Shown here in pieces: positions 40,143 through 51,383 of a DNA stretch of 64,000 nt. The position numbers were made by a program, and so were the translations under genes. The notes under the pieces were generated by a model, which did no database searches, was not told the origin of the DNA, and saw only the letters and a program-made list of their open reading frames with translations. Within the stretch, counting starts at the first letter, position 1, and each line of letters starts with the position of its first letter. The DNA comes from Lepidodermella squamata. Lineage: Eukaryota; Gastrotricha. The stretch lies in NCBI GenBank assembly GCA_047495785.1, contig JBLDXI010000015.1, positions 1,798,001 through 1,862,000 on the forward strand, given 5' to 3'.

Positions 40143-42765
40143 ATGTCTATCCAACTCGAGCAAATTGCCGATGACATATCGAAATCCAAACTCAGTACGC
40201 TGGGAAACACCGTTAGCAATCAAGGTGATTTGAATGCTCACTTGGTTTGGACTGAAGTTCCATTAATGATTGACCCTTTCTAGATATTTCTGCTGTTTGG
40301 GACGCAGTTTCATCGTACATTGAAAAACAATTACTCGGAAGAAAGGTAATTTCCACTCAGCCTTGCCCAATTCCGGTCACAATGTGGTTTGTTTAGGGTG
40401 TAAATGTGAAAAACCTTGGAACGTTTACTCTCTCAATCACTCGACTCGATGTTGGAAACAATCAGTTCATCCAAATGACGCGCCCTGTGTTCATTCCATC
40501 AGCGAAATTCCTGCAAAGCCATGGTCTTACGTCAAGTCAATCAGTGCCACCAAGTACTTGAAAATATTGAGAATAAGACATTTCAATATAATATTCTGTT
40601 ATCGCAGATGACGCCTCTGTTTCTCCGATCAACTTCAGCGCCCTCGCTTTTGAAACACCTTACGGCAGAGATGTTGTTGAAAGATGCATTCACGAAGTTA
40701 TTATTCTGCTTGAGAACAACATCCGAAGTGGGAAAATGGTCGACTTTCTGTTCAAAGGGATCGGCCGTCTTCTCATTGGAGATGGTCGCATGAAGATGCG
40801 ATTCTTTAAGGAATTCATGAACCAGTTTGATAAGAGTGGCCATTTAGTTAAATCTCTGAGAGGGGTGAGCTATTTTGACATGAAAGAATGCCGATTTAAT
40901 ATTCCAACTTTCATTTTCAGAGACCAGGCACAGTAGACTCAGTTATGAGTGACAGTGCTGCAATGGTTAGGCCATATTCTACTGCTCCTTCTGCGGTGGG
41001 GTATGTTTCTTGCAAATTCTTGTCATGCTGTTTTTTATATTTACGATCTTTTTCCTGAATTATAGAATGAAAGATGGTAATCATAATGATCTATCCGAGG
41101 CCTTACAGCCAATTCCTGAAATGCCCAACGATAACATGGAAGACTTACCTCCACCTGTTCTCCCACCCGTCCAACAACATCGCCACGATGGCTGCTCTTG
41201 TACATGCCACAAGCACGATTTGATCGATCACATAACCGCGGCTGAAGAAGCAGCGAACGATCTAACCCACGATAGCTCACACAACGATGGCGAAATCGAC
41301 ATCAATGCCATCAAGGCTGAAGCTGCTGATGATTTGCGCCGCCGTCGAAACATGATGCCGCTAGAGGATACAATGACCTCGTTACCAACGGCAGGTATTG
41401 TTGATTTTGCCGCTGTTCGGGACCGAGTAGCTCATACTGCGAGGAGACGACCTCTGTCTGCCCAGCCATTGTAAGCTTTTAATTTTAAATAAATGATCAC
41501 CTTCATTCTATCATTAAAATTTTAGTTGTTCCACGTGCGCCCGTGGAGAATGTTCGGCAGCTAAGAATGGTGGCTTCGAAAGGTCGAACACTTATATCGA
41601 TATGCCTCGATCATTGCCACCGATTTCTCGTCCTGATTCGTGCTGTCACTCGCTAGGAGGGCAAGAGCTTTGCTACGTTTGCTACCAAAGAGCTCGGCTC
41701 AATCAACCGCTTGATCTGAAACCGCTGAGACAACAGCGGGAGGTTGAAGAGGACAGGATGTGGGGCGAGCAAAATAAATTGGAAGCGCTCAAATACAGAG
41801 CAGAACAGGAAGAACGAGCTGCTCGGCAGCAATCTGAAGCCGAGAAAACAGCCGCTTTCAATTTAGGAATCGCCGAAGCAGTTCGAGCTGCAAAGTTGCC
41901 CCACAAGCAGCCAGAAATTTGCGTAAGAAAGTGGAAATTTTGTCGAAATTAAGCATTAATTTTCGTTTTTAATTCAGCCTACTTTCATCATGCCAAAGCG
42001 AAGTTTCACTCCTATCCAAGATCCTAAAGTTGTCAGAACTAAAGACGACTGCAAGCGACAGGCTGATGAGAAGAAGAGGGAAGAAGCTCGCCGTCGACAA
42101 GAAGAACTCGTCGCCGGTCAAATCGAACAACTTGAGCTGCAAAAAACGTTGAATGAAGAACGTGAACGGTTGGATCGATTGAAACAGAAGCAATTAGCCG
42201 AGTATAGAACAGCGTTAGATGAACAACAGCGTAATCGCGATAGTCCTATCCCAGCGCGGCAACCAGATTCTGAGGAGCCGTTGTTTGGCGCTCTCGATGG
42301 TGCAAATGCTCCCGAACGGCGGCGAAATGCGATGGAAATCGCACAAGAACAACTCGATACTGTGGCGGCTAAACGCCGGGCCGAAGTCCTCCGCCGGATA
42401 CAGCAACAGCGCGAGGAGCAACTAGCCCTAAAACGCGCATGCTCAGAGTAATTTTCCGGAATTTTCTTCTCAATTTTTTTCATAATTATTTTGTCTCCAG
42501 TTTGAACGCAGAGCGGTCCGAACAATTTCGCCGAGTTTATGAAGCTAGGCGTTGTTTGGAGAATGAATGGCTAGAGGCGACTCGCGAAAAGCGGGAACGT
42601 GAAAAGCAGCAAAAACTTCGCTTCTCCACGCCCGGCCTCCTCGTCCACGAGCAGTGCGATCAGTATAAGCGATGCGGCCAGTGCCAGCGCCGCTGTTCCA
42701 ACAACGGCAAGTCAAAAGTGTGGACCGAATCGTATTACGTCAACGGATCGCGTTACATCGTCTAG
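40143..42765 (+). CDS. CCDC81: CCDC81 homologue (HU-like domains, Cys motifs, coiled coil)
   Basis: Nine exons: 40143-40224, 40284-40345, 40397-40553, 40608-40864, 40921-41000, 41066-41470, 41526-41922, 41978-42447 and 42501-42765, in frame for 724 aa. The N-terminus has two HU-CCDC81-type domains: VWDAVSSYIEKQLLGRKGVN with LGTFTL, then INFSALAFETPYGRDVVE with FKGIGRLLI. The family signature RPGTVDSVMS follows. The middle has Cys-rich elements (CSCTCHKHD, CSTCARGEC, LCYVCYQRA) and the C-terminal half is an Arg/Glu/Gln-rich coiled coil. CCDC81 proteins are linked to centrosomes and cilia. Confidence 0.9.
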
Positions 42766-43489
42766 AATTTTTATCAAATATTATTCAATAGGAAAAACTG
42801 TGATTTTATGTCAGCCTCCTTAAACAAAAAACATCCAAAAGGCATATCCCTGTGTTGCTAAATGCCAAATAATCATATACTATTTTTTTGTTATATTTTT
42901 GTACGAAAATTTATTTGTCATCGACCCCGTGCGCCTTGAAAAAAAATTAATACAATAATTTGATTTCCGAAATTCTTTCATGCGAATTTTATTATTTTAA
43001 TCTGGTACATTTAGCCAAGCATTCAATACGATTCAATATTATTTTCTTCCTTTAAAAAATAATGCTGGCCAAATACTAGGTACGTTATAATTATTGTAAG
43101 CACTTGCTGACTCGGATTATTAGTTTGAGTTGATTGAGAGGTGAGCATCTAATGTCTTCAATTTATAGCGAAAAAATTTGAAATTTTAGCGTTTATTTAA
43201 TTTTTCTGTTCCTATATTATTTTTATCGAATTTTAATGAGCATAATCACCTAGAGCTGTGATTGTTTAATGAAAACGTGAAAGCGCGGTCTGATATTGCG
43301 TCAAGAGATTTCGTTATTTTGCGAGATGATTAATAAAACGGGAAAAACACGAAATGAGCGTGACTTGTTCTAATAGATGGGACTGGATTTTCAGAAATTG
43401 AACGCGCTAATGATAATTAGCCGATATCGTGTTACTTATTAAAGGCTATCCACGCTTGTTTTGACGAAGTATTCGGAAAAAAACACGCC
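42766..43489. other. intergenic DNA
   Basis: AT-rich; no gene seen. Confidence 0.5.
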
Positions 43490-43808
43490 ATGAAGAAAGA
43501 CATTTTTTGTGCAATTTTTTCCGTAATTCTGCTGGCGGGATCTGCGATGGGCGGGCCGGGCTTCTTCAACAACGCTTGCCGCATGAATTCCAACTGCCGC
43601 ACAGTGGAAGACGGTCTTAGGTGCATTCACGCTAATGGCGATTTTTACGGGTATTTTTTCCCCTAATAAAAAAATGACCTTTGGTTTATGAAAATATTGC
43701 TTTAGCACTTGCGGCTGTAAGATTGGCTACATCGTCCGGAAGCCTGCACCCGCTATGGGCCACCCTAGCTATTGGTGCCAGCACGAGCATCATCTATCCC
43801 ACGGTTGA
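43490..43808 (+). CDS. small secreted Cys-rich peptide, paralogue 1
   Basis: Two exons, 43490-43650 and 43706-43808, 87 aa. The signal peptide is IFCAIFSVILLAGSAMG. The mature part has CRMNSNCRTVEDGLRC, then after a phase-2 intron TCGCKIGYIVRKPAPAMGH and a final SYWCQHEH. Six cysteines in a C-x5-C-x8-C ... C-x-C ... C pattern suggest a disulfide-bonded secreted domain. It shares intron phase and pattern with the next gene. Function unknown. Confidence 0.75.
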
Positions 43809-44221
43809 CTGGCATCGATTAGACGGCAAAAGAATAGCACCAACGAAGTGACTAACGCCCTACATATTGATATTTTTTAGTTATTAATATTTTATTATAA
43901 CCATAGTGTATCATTATGTGATACCATAAATACAGATGCCTAGCAGCAGCTATAACAAATTGGTAGAAAATAAATAGGATTTTTTAACCGAGATGATCGA
44001 TTTCAAGAGAGTCAATAAGCAGCATGGCAACAAATTCGAATAGTAAACAGGGTGAGAATGAATCAACGTAATCGGAAGCGAAAGGTGGAGAAAAATCCCA
44101 TTGTTATACCCTCTTTTTCCGATCTCATTGTTGCATTGAATGATTACACGTTGCGGAGGGGTTCAAATAATCCCAGAAGCATGGTGGCATATTATTTCAA
44201 ACTCTCAATTTCAGTCAAGAA
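43809..44221. other. intergenic DNA between paralogues
   Basis: Contains an AATAAA near 43969 for paralogue 1; no other gene seen. Confidence 0.5.
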
Positions 44222-44578
44222 ATGTTCGTCAAGTCATCGCTGCATCTGCTTTTGATTGTTGCTTTTCTGGTTTTGGCTGTTGCGGGCGGCGTGCTAGCTG
44301 GGAAACGGCTGTATAACGAGCGTTGCTCGAAAAATTCCGACTGCCGCGTCATAGAAGATGGCTTGCGATGCGATACTAATTCAGGGTGAGCTAATTAATA
44401 TTTAATGAGAGTGCGTGATTCAAGGCGACATAATGATTGTTTTTATCCGCCCTCACGCAGGTTATGCGCATGCAAAATTGGCTACGACTTGCACTATCCA
44501 GATCCAAGCCGAGGTCACCGCGGATACTGGTGCACGATGAATTACAAACTATTCTACGAAGGCCTATCGGAAAATTAG
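44222..44578 (+). CDS. small secreted Cys-rich peptide, paralogue 2
   Basis: Two exons, 44222-44385 and 44461-44578, 93 aa. The signal peptide is LHLLLIVAFLVLAVAGG. The mature part has CSKNSDCRVIEDGLRC, a phase-2 intron, then LCACKIGYDLHYPDPSRGH and GYWCTMNY. It is a clear tandem duplicate of the gene at 43490, with diverged flanks and conserved C-x5-C-x8-C, CxC and YWC. AATAAA follows at about 44622, close to tRNA cluster B. Confidence 0.75.
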
Positions 44579-44678
44579 TTGAAAGCTGCTGTTATATAAA
44601 TGCTTCCAATTCGTTGTTGAATAAAATGAGCGTTGTCAAATTTCTTTACCTTTCTTCTAGAAAAGCGGAGTCAAAATA

Positions 44679-44751
44679 GGTTCCGGCGGGGTTCGAACCC
44701 GCGACCTTCTGCGTGTAAAGCAGACGTGATGAACCACTACACAACGGAACC
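44679..44751 (-). tRNA. tRNA-Val (UAC)
   Basis: Same 73-nt sequence as 919-991. First gene of cluster B. Confidence 0.95.
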
Positions 44752-44814
44752 TGTTCATACTAGATCATGCCTTTGAAGATGGAGATTTCCTATTAGTTTC
44801 GTGGTTGGAAAAAT

Positions 44815-44886
44815 TGGAGATGCCGGGGTTTGAACCCGGGACATCTTACATGCAAAGCAAGCGCTCTACCACTGAGCTACATCCCC
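44815..44886 (-). tRNA. tRNA-Ala (UGC)
   Basis: Same cloverleaf as 1058-1129. The flank (CATGTGATTTCAAGAGA) is also shared with cluster A. Confidence 0.95.
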
Positions 44887-44915
44887 ATGTGATTTCAAGA
44901 GACCTAAATCCTCTT

Positions 44916-45013
44916 TACATTGTGACCACTTGCGCGTTCTAATTTTTTTCTCCAATGCTTTTGTATGGAGAAGTCATGCACATAGCAAAAAGTGGTCACA
45001 CAATGTAACTGGA
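44916..45013. repeat. small inverted-repeat insertion in tRNA cluster B
   Basis: TACATTGTGACCACTT at the left is nearly the inverse of AAGTGGTCACACAATGTA at the right. The insert lies between tRNA-Ala and tRNA-Val(CAC), where clusters A and C have ordinary short spacers. This looks like a small MITE that arrived after the duplication. Confidence 0.65.
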
Positions 45014-45033
45014 ATCTTATCGCAGTTGGACGA

Positions 45034-45105
45034 GGTTCCGGCGGGGTTCGAACCCGCGACCTTCTCCGTGTGAAGGAGACGTGATAACCACTACACTACG
45101 GAACC
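45034..45105 (-). tRNA. tRNA-Val (CAC)
   Basis: Same sequence as 1207-1278; anticodon loop TTCACAC. Confidence 0.95.
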
Positions 45106-45175
45106 TGGATGATAAGTAGCCATGGCGTCAAACACTCATTTAAAACCTGGATCTTCTACCAAGCAATAGTAAAAT

Positions 45176-45247
45176 TTCCCTGACCGGGAATCGAACCCGG
45201 GCCGCCGCGGTGAAAGCGCGGAATCCTAACCACTAGACCATCAGGGA
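45176..45247 (-). tRNA. tRNA-Glu (UUC)
   Basis: Same body as the Glu(CUC) genes, but the anticodon loop is CTTTCAC, giving UUC. Confidence 0.95.
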
Positions 45248-45320
45248 GGATGAACCTGGAACCTAATTGGGATGTTACATTCGTTAGGAATAAGGATCCT
45301 ATATGTCAAAAAGATGAAGC

Positions 45321-45394
45321 TGCCCCCTGTGAGGATCGAACTCACGACCTCCAGATTATGAGACTGGCGCTCTAGCCAACTGAGCCAAGGAGGC
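45321..45394 (-). tRNA. tRNA-Met, elongator (CAU)
   Basis: Same 74-nt gene as 1490-1563. Confidence 0.94.
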
Positions 45395-45467
45395 GCTTGT
45401 GGCCACCTTGAGTCTCATTCTCATCTTCTATTTGAGCATCTAGTGATTGAGGGAAAAAGAGAAGCCG

Positions 45468-45539
45468 AGGCCCAGACGGGGATCGAACCCGCGACCTTCT
45501 GTTTACAAGACAGATGCTCTACCACTAAGCTACTGAGCC
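45468..45539 (-). tRNA. tRNA-Thr (UGU)
   Basis: Same 72-nt gene as 1643-1714, with shared flanking bases (GAGGCCGAG-type) at its 3' side. Confidence 0.93.
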
Positions 45540-47050
45540 GGCTGATAGCTGACAATTTCGAGAGACTTTAGAGGCTGGAAAAGGTCAAAAATGATTAAAT
45601 AAATAAATTTCAAGGATGATCCCTAGTCATTGACTGTGGTATCGATTATCGGAAATCAGTCTGATTAGATATCAACATTTCGTTCGCTCGTTCTTGAATG
45701 AAAGATCTCGCTCTTCAGCAATTTTTTCTGATTACTGCAGCGTCATTGTAAGGCCTAGCTGACTGTATTCCTCCTTACAGCACACCCCGGCAGTATATTT
45801 TGTACTGCATTCCTGCTGCAGCAGGATTAGGTACAGTGATTTTGTATAGCAATAAATCATACGGCCAGCCCGCCGTAGGGGGAGTACGGTCGACAAGACC
45901 GTAATACTCGGTTTCACTCGGTACAGCAATAAAATACCGTACTCTGTGTACTGTCAGACTTTTTCTGAATAGCGAGTTCTCCAGCGACGTGAGCAATTCC
46001 AATAAATTACATTGTCAAGGCCGCTGACGTGGCTTTGACTGGTAACATTATCTATAGGTAGTTATTGATTATCGGAAATCACTATGATTGAAAATCGCCG
46101 TAGAGGACACCGAAAATTTATTGCGCAATAAAACACTCACTCTCCGATCATTAAAAACTCTCTTCTGCGCTTTGCAATGAAATCAATAAATCCATCAATC
46201 ATGACATTGGGTCATGTAACACTGAAAATTTGACGAATCAATCGAACACGCGCCATAATTTCCAACGCCATCCGTAAGCCTTCAGCAGTTCGGAGTAGTA
46301 TTCCGATAAATGCTTCGAGACCGCGGCTGAACTGATCAAGTCGGAAATCGATGTTGTCAACGCCAACCGATAAATCGCTCGGATGATTATTTGGAGCAAT
46401 AGGTCGAGGCGTCTGAAATTCGTCTCTTGATTCCATTTAATGCTGAATAATTGCGCGGTAAGTGGCAGTGAAGTATAAGTGTAAAATTGTGTAGTTACGT
46501 ATAGATGGTACAAATAATGGAAATCACAGGCGCGGCCAACAAAAAACATTTTTTCGTGACCTATACTATTATTGCGCACCTTTTACAGCACAACCAATTG
46601 CAAACGCGGTGGGCGGAGCTTATTAACTGCGCCGTGAACACCACAACTACGGCCATTGAGAAATATAGAATCAGACGGCAACTTGTTTTACAGCACCAAA
46701 ACTGGCAATATAAATAACAGCAACTACAGTACACGGCCGAGAGTAAACACTGCCACCTGTAAATATAGCTATGTATAGTACATAGGTACGTATGCCTAAC
46801 TAATTCGATCGAATTCGAACTAAGGTGTAGATAGTTGGTGATACTTGAGTGGGGTTACTACATACGCGCTCCACCGCTTACTACTAGGACCCAGCTGGCC
46901 CATTGATGATTTGGAATGAAAACCCAACTAAAAAACCCATTCAAAACTGCTGTCAAAAAATGCCGATTCATTGCGGTTCACTGTGAGTATTTTTTCTGCT
47001 CTTACACGTATTTACCTCGCTTATTCAGGTAAAGTCTCTGATTTTAACAA
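45540..47050. other. intergenic DNA within duplicated tRNA region
   Basis: The tRNA-Arg expected after Thr is absent. A minus-strand ORF at 46212-46436 (74 aa, starting MESRDEFQTPRPIAPNNHP) has a hydrophobic C-terminal half, but I recognise no family and see no second exon, so I do not call it. Confidence 0.45.
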
Positions 47051-47132
47051 GCTGCTATGCCCGAGTGGTTAAGGGGTCTGACTTGAAATCAGATGCGGTC
47101 TCCGCGCGTAGGTTCAAATCCTACTGGCAGCG
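47051..47132 (+). tRNA. tRNA-Ser (UGA)
   Basis: Complete 82-nt class II tRNA with an intact T-stem, identical to 5729-5810 in the parts compared. Confidence 0.95.
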
Positions 47133-47387
47133 ATAATCTTTTTTCTATTTTGAGAGCAAACTCAGTTGAACAGCTCCAAACGATCGCAAAGCCTATAATA
47201 AGAACAACCTCCCAACAAATGTTCCCATTTGACTTGCAAAAATCCAAGTTGGTTTATCAGGCACCCCTCTGACCAACCGAGGTATGTTAGGGGTATTTTC
47301 AGCCCGCGTGAGGATCCGCATGGTGTCCACGTGAAGCGAGGCTGGAGATCGTAATTCATCGTAATTACTCGTAATGGAGTTCGAGAA

Positions 47388-47462
47388 AATTACACATCGT
47401 AGGAGTCAAACCCATGACCTCTTTGCAACCAGTCGCATAGGTTAACCATTAGTTCAGTTTTA
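47388..47462 (-). pseudogene. degenerate tRNA-like sequence
   Basis: On the minus strand an A-box-like CTAATGGTTAACC and a B-box-like GGGTTTGACTCC occur at tRNA spacing, but the acceptor and anticodon stems do not pair well. It may be an old tRNA or a SINE head. Confidence 0.4.
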
Positions 47463-47601
47463 TTCCACGCAACGACTTGATTCATTATATTGTTCAGTTA
47501 TTGTACTACACTTATGATTAGGAAAAAAACTAGCTTTTCAGTGAAGATAGGAATGACAAGTTTTTTTCCTTGAGTCAGCATTGACAACTTCTGTTTACTG
47601 T

Positions 47602-50481
47602 TTATACTGGGTTTGGATCGTTGCAATCGTATCGTTGGCTGCCGTCCGGGCAGTCGCAAAGCATGGACGCGCATCGCTTCGCAACAGCGCAGTCACAAAT
47701 TGCTGATGAAAAAAACAATTAAATTTAGAGTTATTTTATCAAACTTATGATATGCTTACGTTGTAGGCAGTCGGGGCCCGTTTTCCATTTATCGAAACAT
47801 GAACACGTGCTCGGTCCGGTACACCAGCCATTTGTTGGGCAAATTTGCGAACCGCATATTTCTAAAGCACAAAAGGAATAACTCAAGCGAGCAGGCTTCA
47901 CAGGAACGATCTTATCTCTTTCCGGTAGACCACATAACTAGTTCATCAAGCGATTTTCTCGCTGGACCGAGTTTGAATTCAGAACTGTTCAATACCTGCT
48001 AGGTAGGATTCATCATCCTGATCTGACCCGCTTTTGACATCAGCTCAGTTCGAGATTCAAGAGTAAAAGCTCCCGCAGCAGAGTATTGAAAATGAATACA
48101 GGGCGTTCGCATAATATGGACCTTCTACAATTAGATTTGCTTCTGTTCACATTCATATAGCTTTTTCTTAGCTATTTTTACCTCGCTCAGAATATTTTGT
48201 AATATCCGGGTGTAAGTGGATCTCACAATGGATATCGGCCTATCAGATGTCAGAATATCCATCGATATCCACTAAAATCTTAAAATCGGGTACGCTCCCT
48301 CTACTCGTATACCATTTGCATAAGAGAATCCCTCCATCCATTCGCAAGAGTGCATAATTTACGATACGTGATCGAACTTCTGCTACGTACCGCCTTCAAA
48401 ACATCGAATTTTTTCATGTTGCTTGCTACTTACGATTGTTGCATATTGCCCCAGTCCATCCAGCATAACATTGGCAGGTATTTCTAGCAATACAGTAGCC
48501 TCTGTTGCACTCAGGGTAGCAGGATCCTAGGGCATAACACAAAGCATTCAATTAATAGCCGCGAATATCTAACTCACCAATTCGATAGACCCTTAGATCA
48601 ATTATATCGACAGTCTGGGAATCACCTTCAGAATCAGCATAGACTCCCATCACCATGTTCGAGAGGCTGGCCGCCGTTAAGAAATTGGGCACAGCGATGC
48701 CATCGATCAATCGCTCGCAGACTGTTGTATTGCAGTGGTCGACGAAGACTTGCCCGCCATTGCGAACAACGAAGCCAAGATGGAATCGCCCTTTGTAAAA
48801 GACATTGTTCACGTCAATAAGCGGATATCTAGGCGCTACGAGAAAGGAGATGCCAGTGGGCGTTGACACGAACTCGACTGTTTTCAACTGTTGGGTGTAG
48901 CGGAGCACGCCGCCGACCAAACTGAAATTATTGCTCGAGTACGCCCCATAACCCGATGATGGATAATACGTGAATGAGTTGTTGGCGTTCATTGACAGCC
49001 ACAATTGCCCAGCGGTATCAACTCCACTAGTTTCAGCGGTGATATTGATAGAAAAGTCTGTCATGTTCCACTTCTGCGAAACATGATTGACAAAACGAAT
49101 CAGAATAAAACGAAATTAATCCTAACTTTCTTTGTCGTGATACAGCCATATCTATCTCCACCAGGCGTCAGCATTTGAATCCCGTTAGTTTTCGAGGTAG
49201 CGTTCCGCCTCAGCCACCAGTTAGCATCTGCAATGCATCATCCTTCAAATTTGAGCTGATTTAATGAGAATAAAATTACATGGAAATTCGCCATTGATAT
49301 ACGAATATTCTGGTATATACGAGTCTGGATCACTTAGGGGCTTGCCAACAACTGAAAATGCGTGATTTTAGTTGAAAAAATAAAGACTGAGTATGAAATT
49401 AGCGGTACTCTCCGAACAATTGTCGCCTTTAAATCTTGCCAGGCAGTTGCAGCGCTGACCAGGGCCGGGGCATACGCCATTCCGTGGCGAACAATTCGGC
49501 TGGCAAACGGCTATTCAACGAAGCAAAGATGCGGTGTCGTAAAAGATCGAAAGTTTTTTTCGAATCGTAGAGCTAGTTTAAAGATAAAGGTCCTACTCCT
49601 GACTAAGCCCGTAAAACGCAAGGGGCACAATATGTGATGTTATGTACAGCTTAATCAGGAATAGGACCTCTGTCACTAGCTCTATGATTAAAATGCTGTC
49701 ATGATACGCAACTTGTCACAGGAATGAATCACCAATTTCTATTAATGGAAAAAGCTATCTTTCTTGTCCTAGACGGCTAGGTCACAAAAAGCATTATTCC
49801 TACATACGCATGGTAAAATTTTGCCATAGGGAAATTGAAATTCTCTATGGCTAGAAATTATTTCTCCTGAAACCCTGAAAACCTGAAATCTCTGAAACCC
49901 CGAGCGAGTTTGGCTGAGCCAAACTCGCTCGGGGTTTCAGAGATTTCAGATCGGGGGAAATTTAATTTCTCTATGGCTAGCTATAGAATATATTCTATAG
50001 CTATAGCTAGCCATAGAGAAATTAAATTTCCCCCGATCTGAAATCTCTGAAACCCCGAGCGAGTATAGAATATATTCTATAGCTATAGAATATATAAAGG
50101 ATTATAATCCTTTATTCTCCCCTAAAAATTCTAGTAATTGGTGATGAAGCAAATATCTTACGCAAGCTGCAGTCAGAGGCTTGCCAGCCAACAGCACATT
50201 GGCAAACTCCTGCCAAACAGGTACCGCCATTCTGGCACGAAGGACTGCAAGCTGTTAAAAGTTCAATGTAACGCATGAATATCACGTGACGTAAATGGTA
50301 CGCCGTTTCTCAATTATCTTTAGGAATTCCTTTTTGGCCTAATTATGATGACTACATCTTGATCTAGACAATATAGCGGCGTCCTATTTACGTCACATGA
50401 TAGGGTCAAGGTATCAGAATACTCACATTGCGCTGAGCTAGTGAAAGCTAGTGCCAAAAGAACGACTAGATATGTCTCCAT
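47602..50481 (-). CDS. secreted protein with EGF-like modules around a ~200-aa globular domain
   Basis: Eight exons on the minus strand: 50427-50481, 50162-50251, 49280-49351, 49127-49227, 48578-49073, 48434-48526, 47760-47861 and 47602-47702. All junctions keep frame, giving 369 aa. A signal peptide (METYLVVLLALAFTSSAQ) precedes an EGF-like module with CQNGGTCLAGVCQCAVGW. A Trp-rich region and a beta-rich, mostly Cys-poor domain follow (for example LWLSMNANNSF and FHLGFVVRNGGQVFV), of the kind seen in lectin-like jelly rolls. Then come two EGF-like modules (CYPECNRGYC...CQCYAGW and CPTNGWC...CSCFDKW) and a short Cys-rich end. Probably extracellular matrix or adhesion. The central domain is not one I can name. 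Confidence 0.75.
49883..50063. repeat. nested perfect palindromes in EGF-gene intron
   Basis: 49883-49949 is a palindrome with 33-nt arms around a single central base (arms start CTGAAATCTCTGAAACCCCG). Overlapping it, 49924-49980 is the exact reverse complement of 50007-50063 (57-nt perfect arms, 26-nt loop). The middle segment can pair with either side, so two hairpins compete. Flanking TATAGAATATATTC motifs recur to about 50094. Confidence 0.9.
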
Positions 50482-50942
50482 TTTTGCGAATATTTCTTAT
50501 CTCCGATTAAAGTGATTTAGCCCCGTTATAACTATCTGTGCGAAACGTTGATAGAAGACCGCAGTGAAGCAACAGTTGTTTCTACATGATGTATTGAATT
50601 CTCGGTAGGTCGTAATAACAGGCAGAGTGTTGATAAAATCATGCAGAATCATGTTGCCAGGCATTTATTTCTGTAAATCACACCCATGACACCTCGACAG
50701 CGTCTACGAGCAGGGATATTATCCAGTGACGTATGTTGGATACAGCAACAATGATTCCCGCGCAGAAAAGACTGGGTGTAATCTCCAGCAAAAAATCACT
50801 CAATCACGAACGAAATGGTGATGTAAAAAATCACGGAAAGTAGTTGGATGCATGAGAAATCGACCACAGCAGTGCGATGTTAATGCCGAGTGAAAAACTA
50901 TTCCTCTTCGTTCGATGTTCAAATGTTAAATTTGGCAAAAAT
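50482..50942. other. intergenic DNA
   Basis: Upstream of the EGF-type gene and next to tRNA cluster C; no gene seen. Confidence 0.5.
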
Positions 50943-51014
50943 TGGAGATGCCGGGGTTTGAACCCGGGACATCTTACATGCAAAGCAAGCGCTCTACCAC
51001 TGAGCTACATCCCC
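50943..51014 (-). tRNA. tRNA-Ala (UGC)
   Basis: Same cloverleaf as 1058-1129. First gene of cluster C; the Val(UAC) member is missing here. Confidence 0.95.
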
Positions 51015-51088
51015 ACATGATCTCAAGGGTCATGAAATCTCTTTTAATGGCAATGGGACCTTATTGAAGTTGGAAAAATGTTGGACGA

Positions 51089-51160
51089 GGTTCCGGCGGG
51101 GTTCGAACCCGCGACCTTCTCCGTGTGAAGGAGACGTGATAACCACTACACTACGGAACC
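51089..51160 (-). tRNA. tRNA-Val (CAC)
   Basis: Same sequence as 1207-1278. The preceding bases AAAAATGTTGGACGA match cluster A, showing that spacers were copied too. Confidence 0.95.
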
Positions 51161-51238
51161 TGGGTGATTCCATGGGTGCCGAGAGTACTATTATGTAACT
51201 AAGATGATCTATATTTTGGAAATCAAGGAGAAAAATTG

Positions 51239-51310
51239 TTCCCTGACCGGGAATCGAACCCGGGCCGCCGCGGTGAGAACGCGGAATCCTAACCACTAGA
51301 CCATCAGGGA
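51239..51310 (-). tRNA. tRNA-Glu (CUC)
   Basis: Same as 1348-1419; anticodon loop TTCTCAC. Confidence 0.95.
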
Positions 51311-51383
51311 GGATGAACATGGGACTTGATTGAGATGTGACAGTCGTTTGGAATTAGCATTCTAATTTTCAAAAAGATGAAGC

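Noticed and set aside
46212-46436. 74-aa minus-strand ORF resembling, loosely, a peroxin-type helix
   Set aside because: The similarity was only an impression from hydrophobic pattern. No second exon or family motif.
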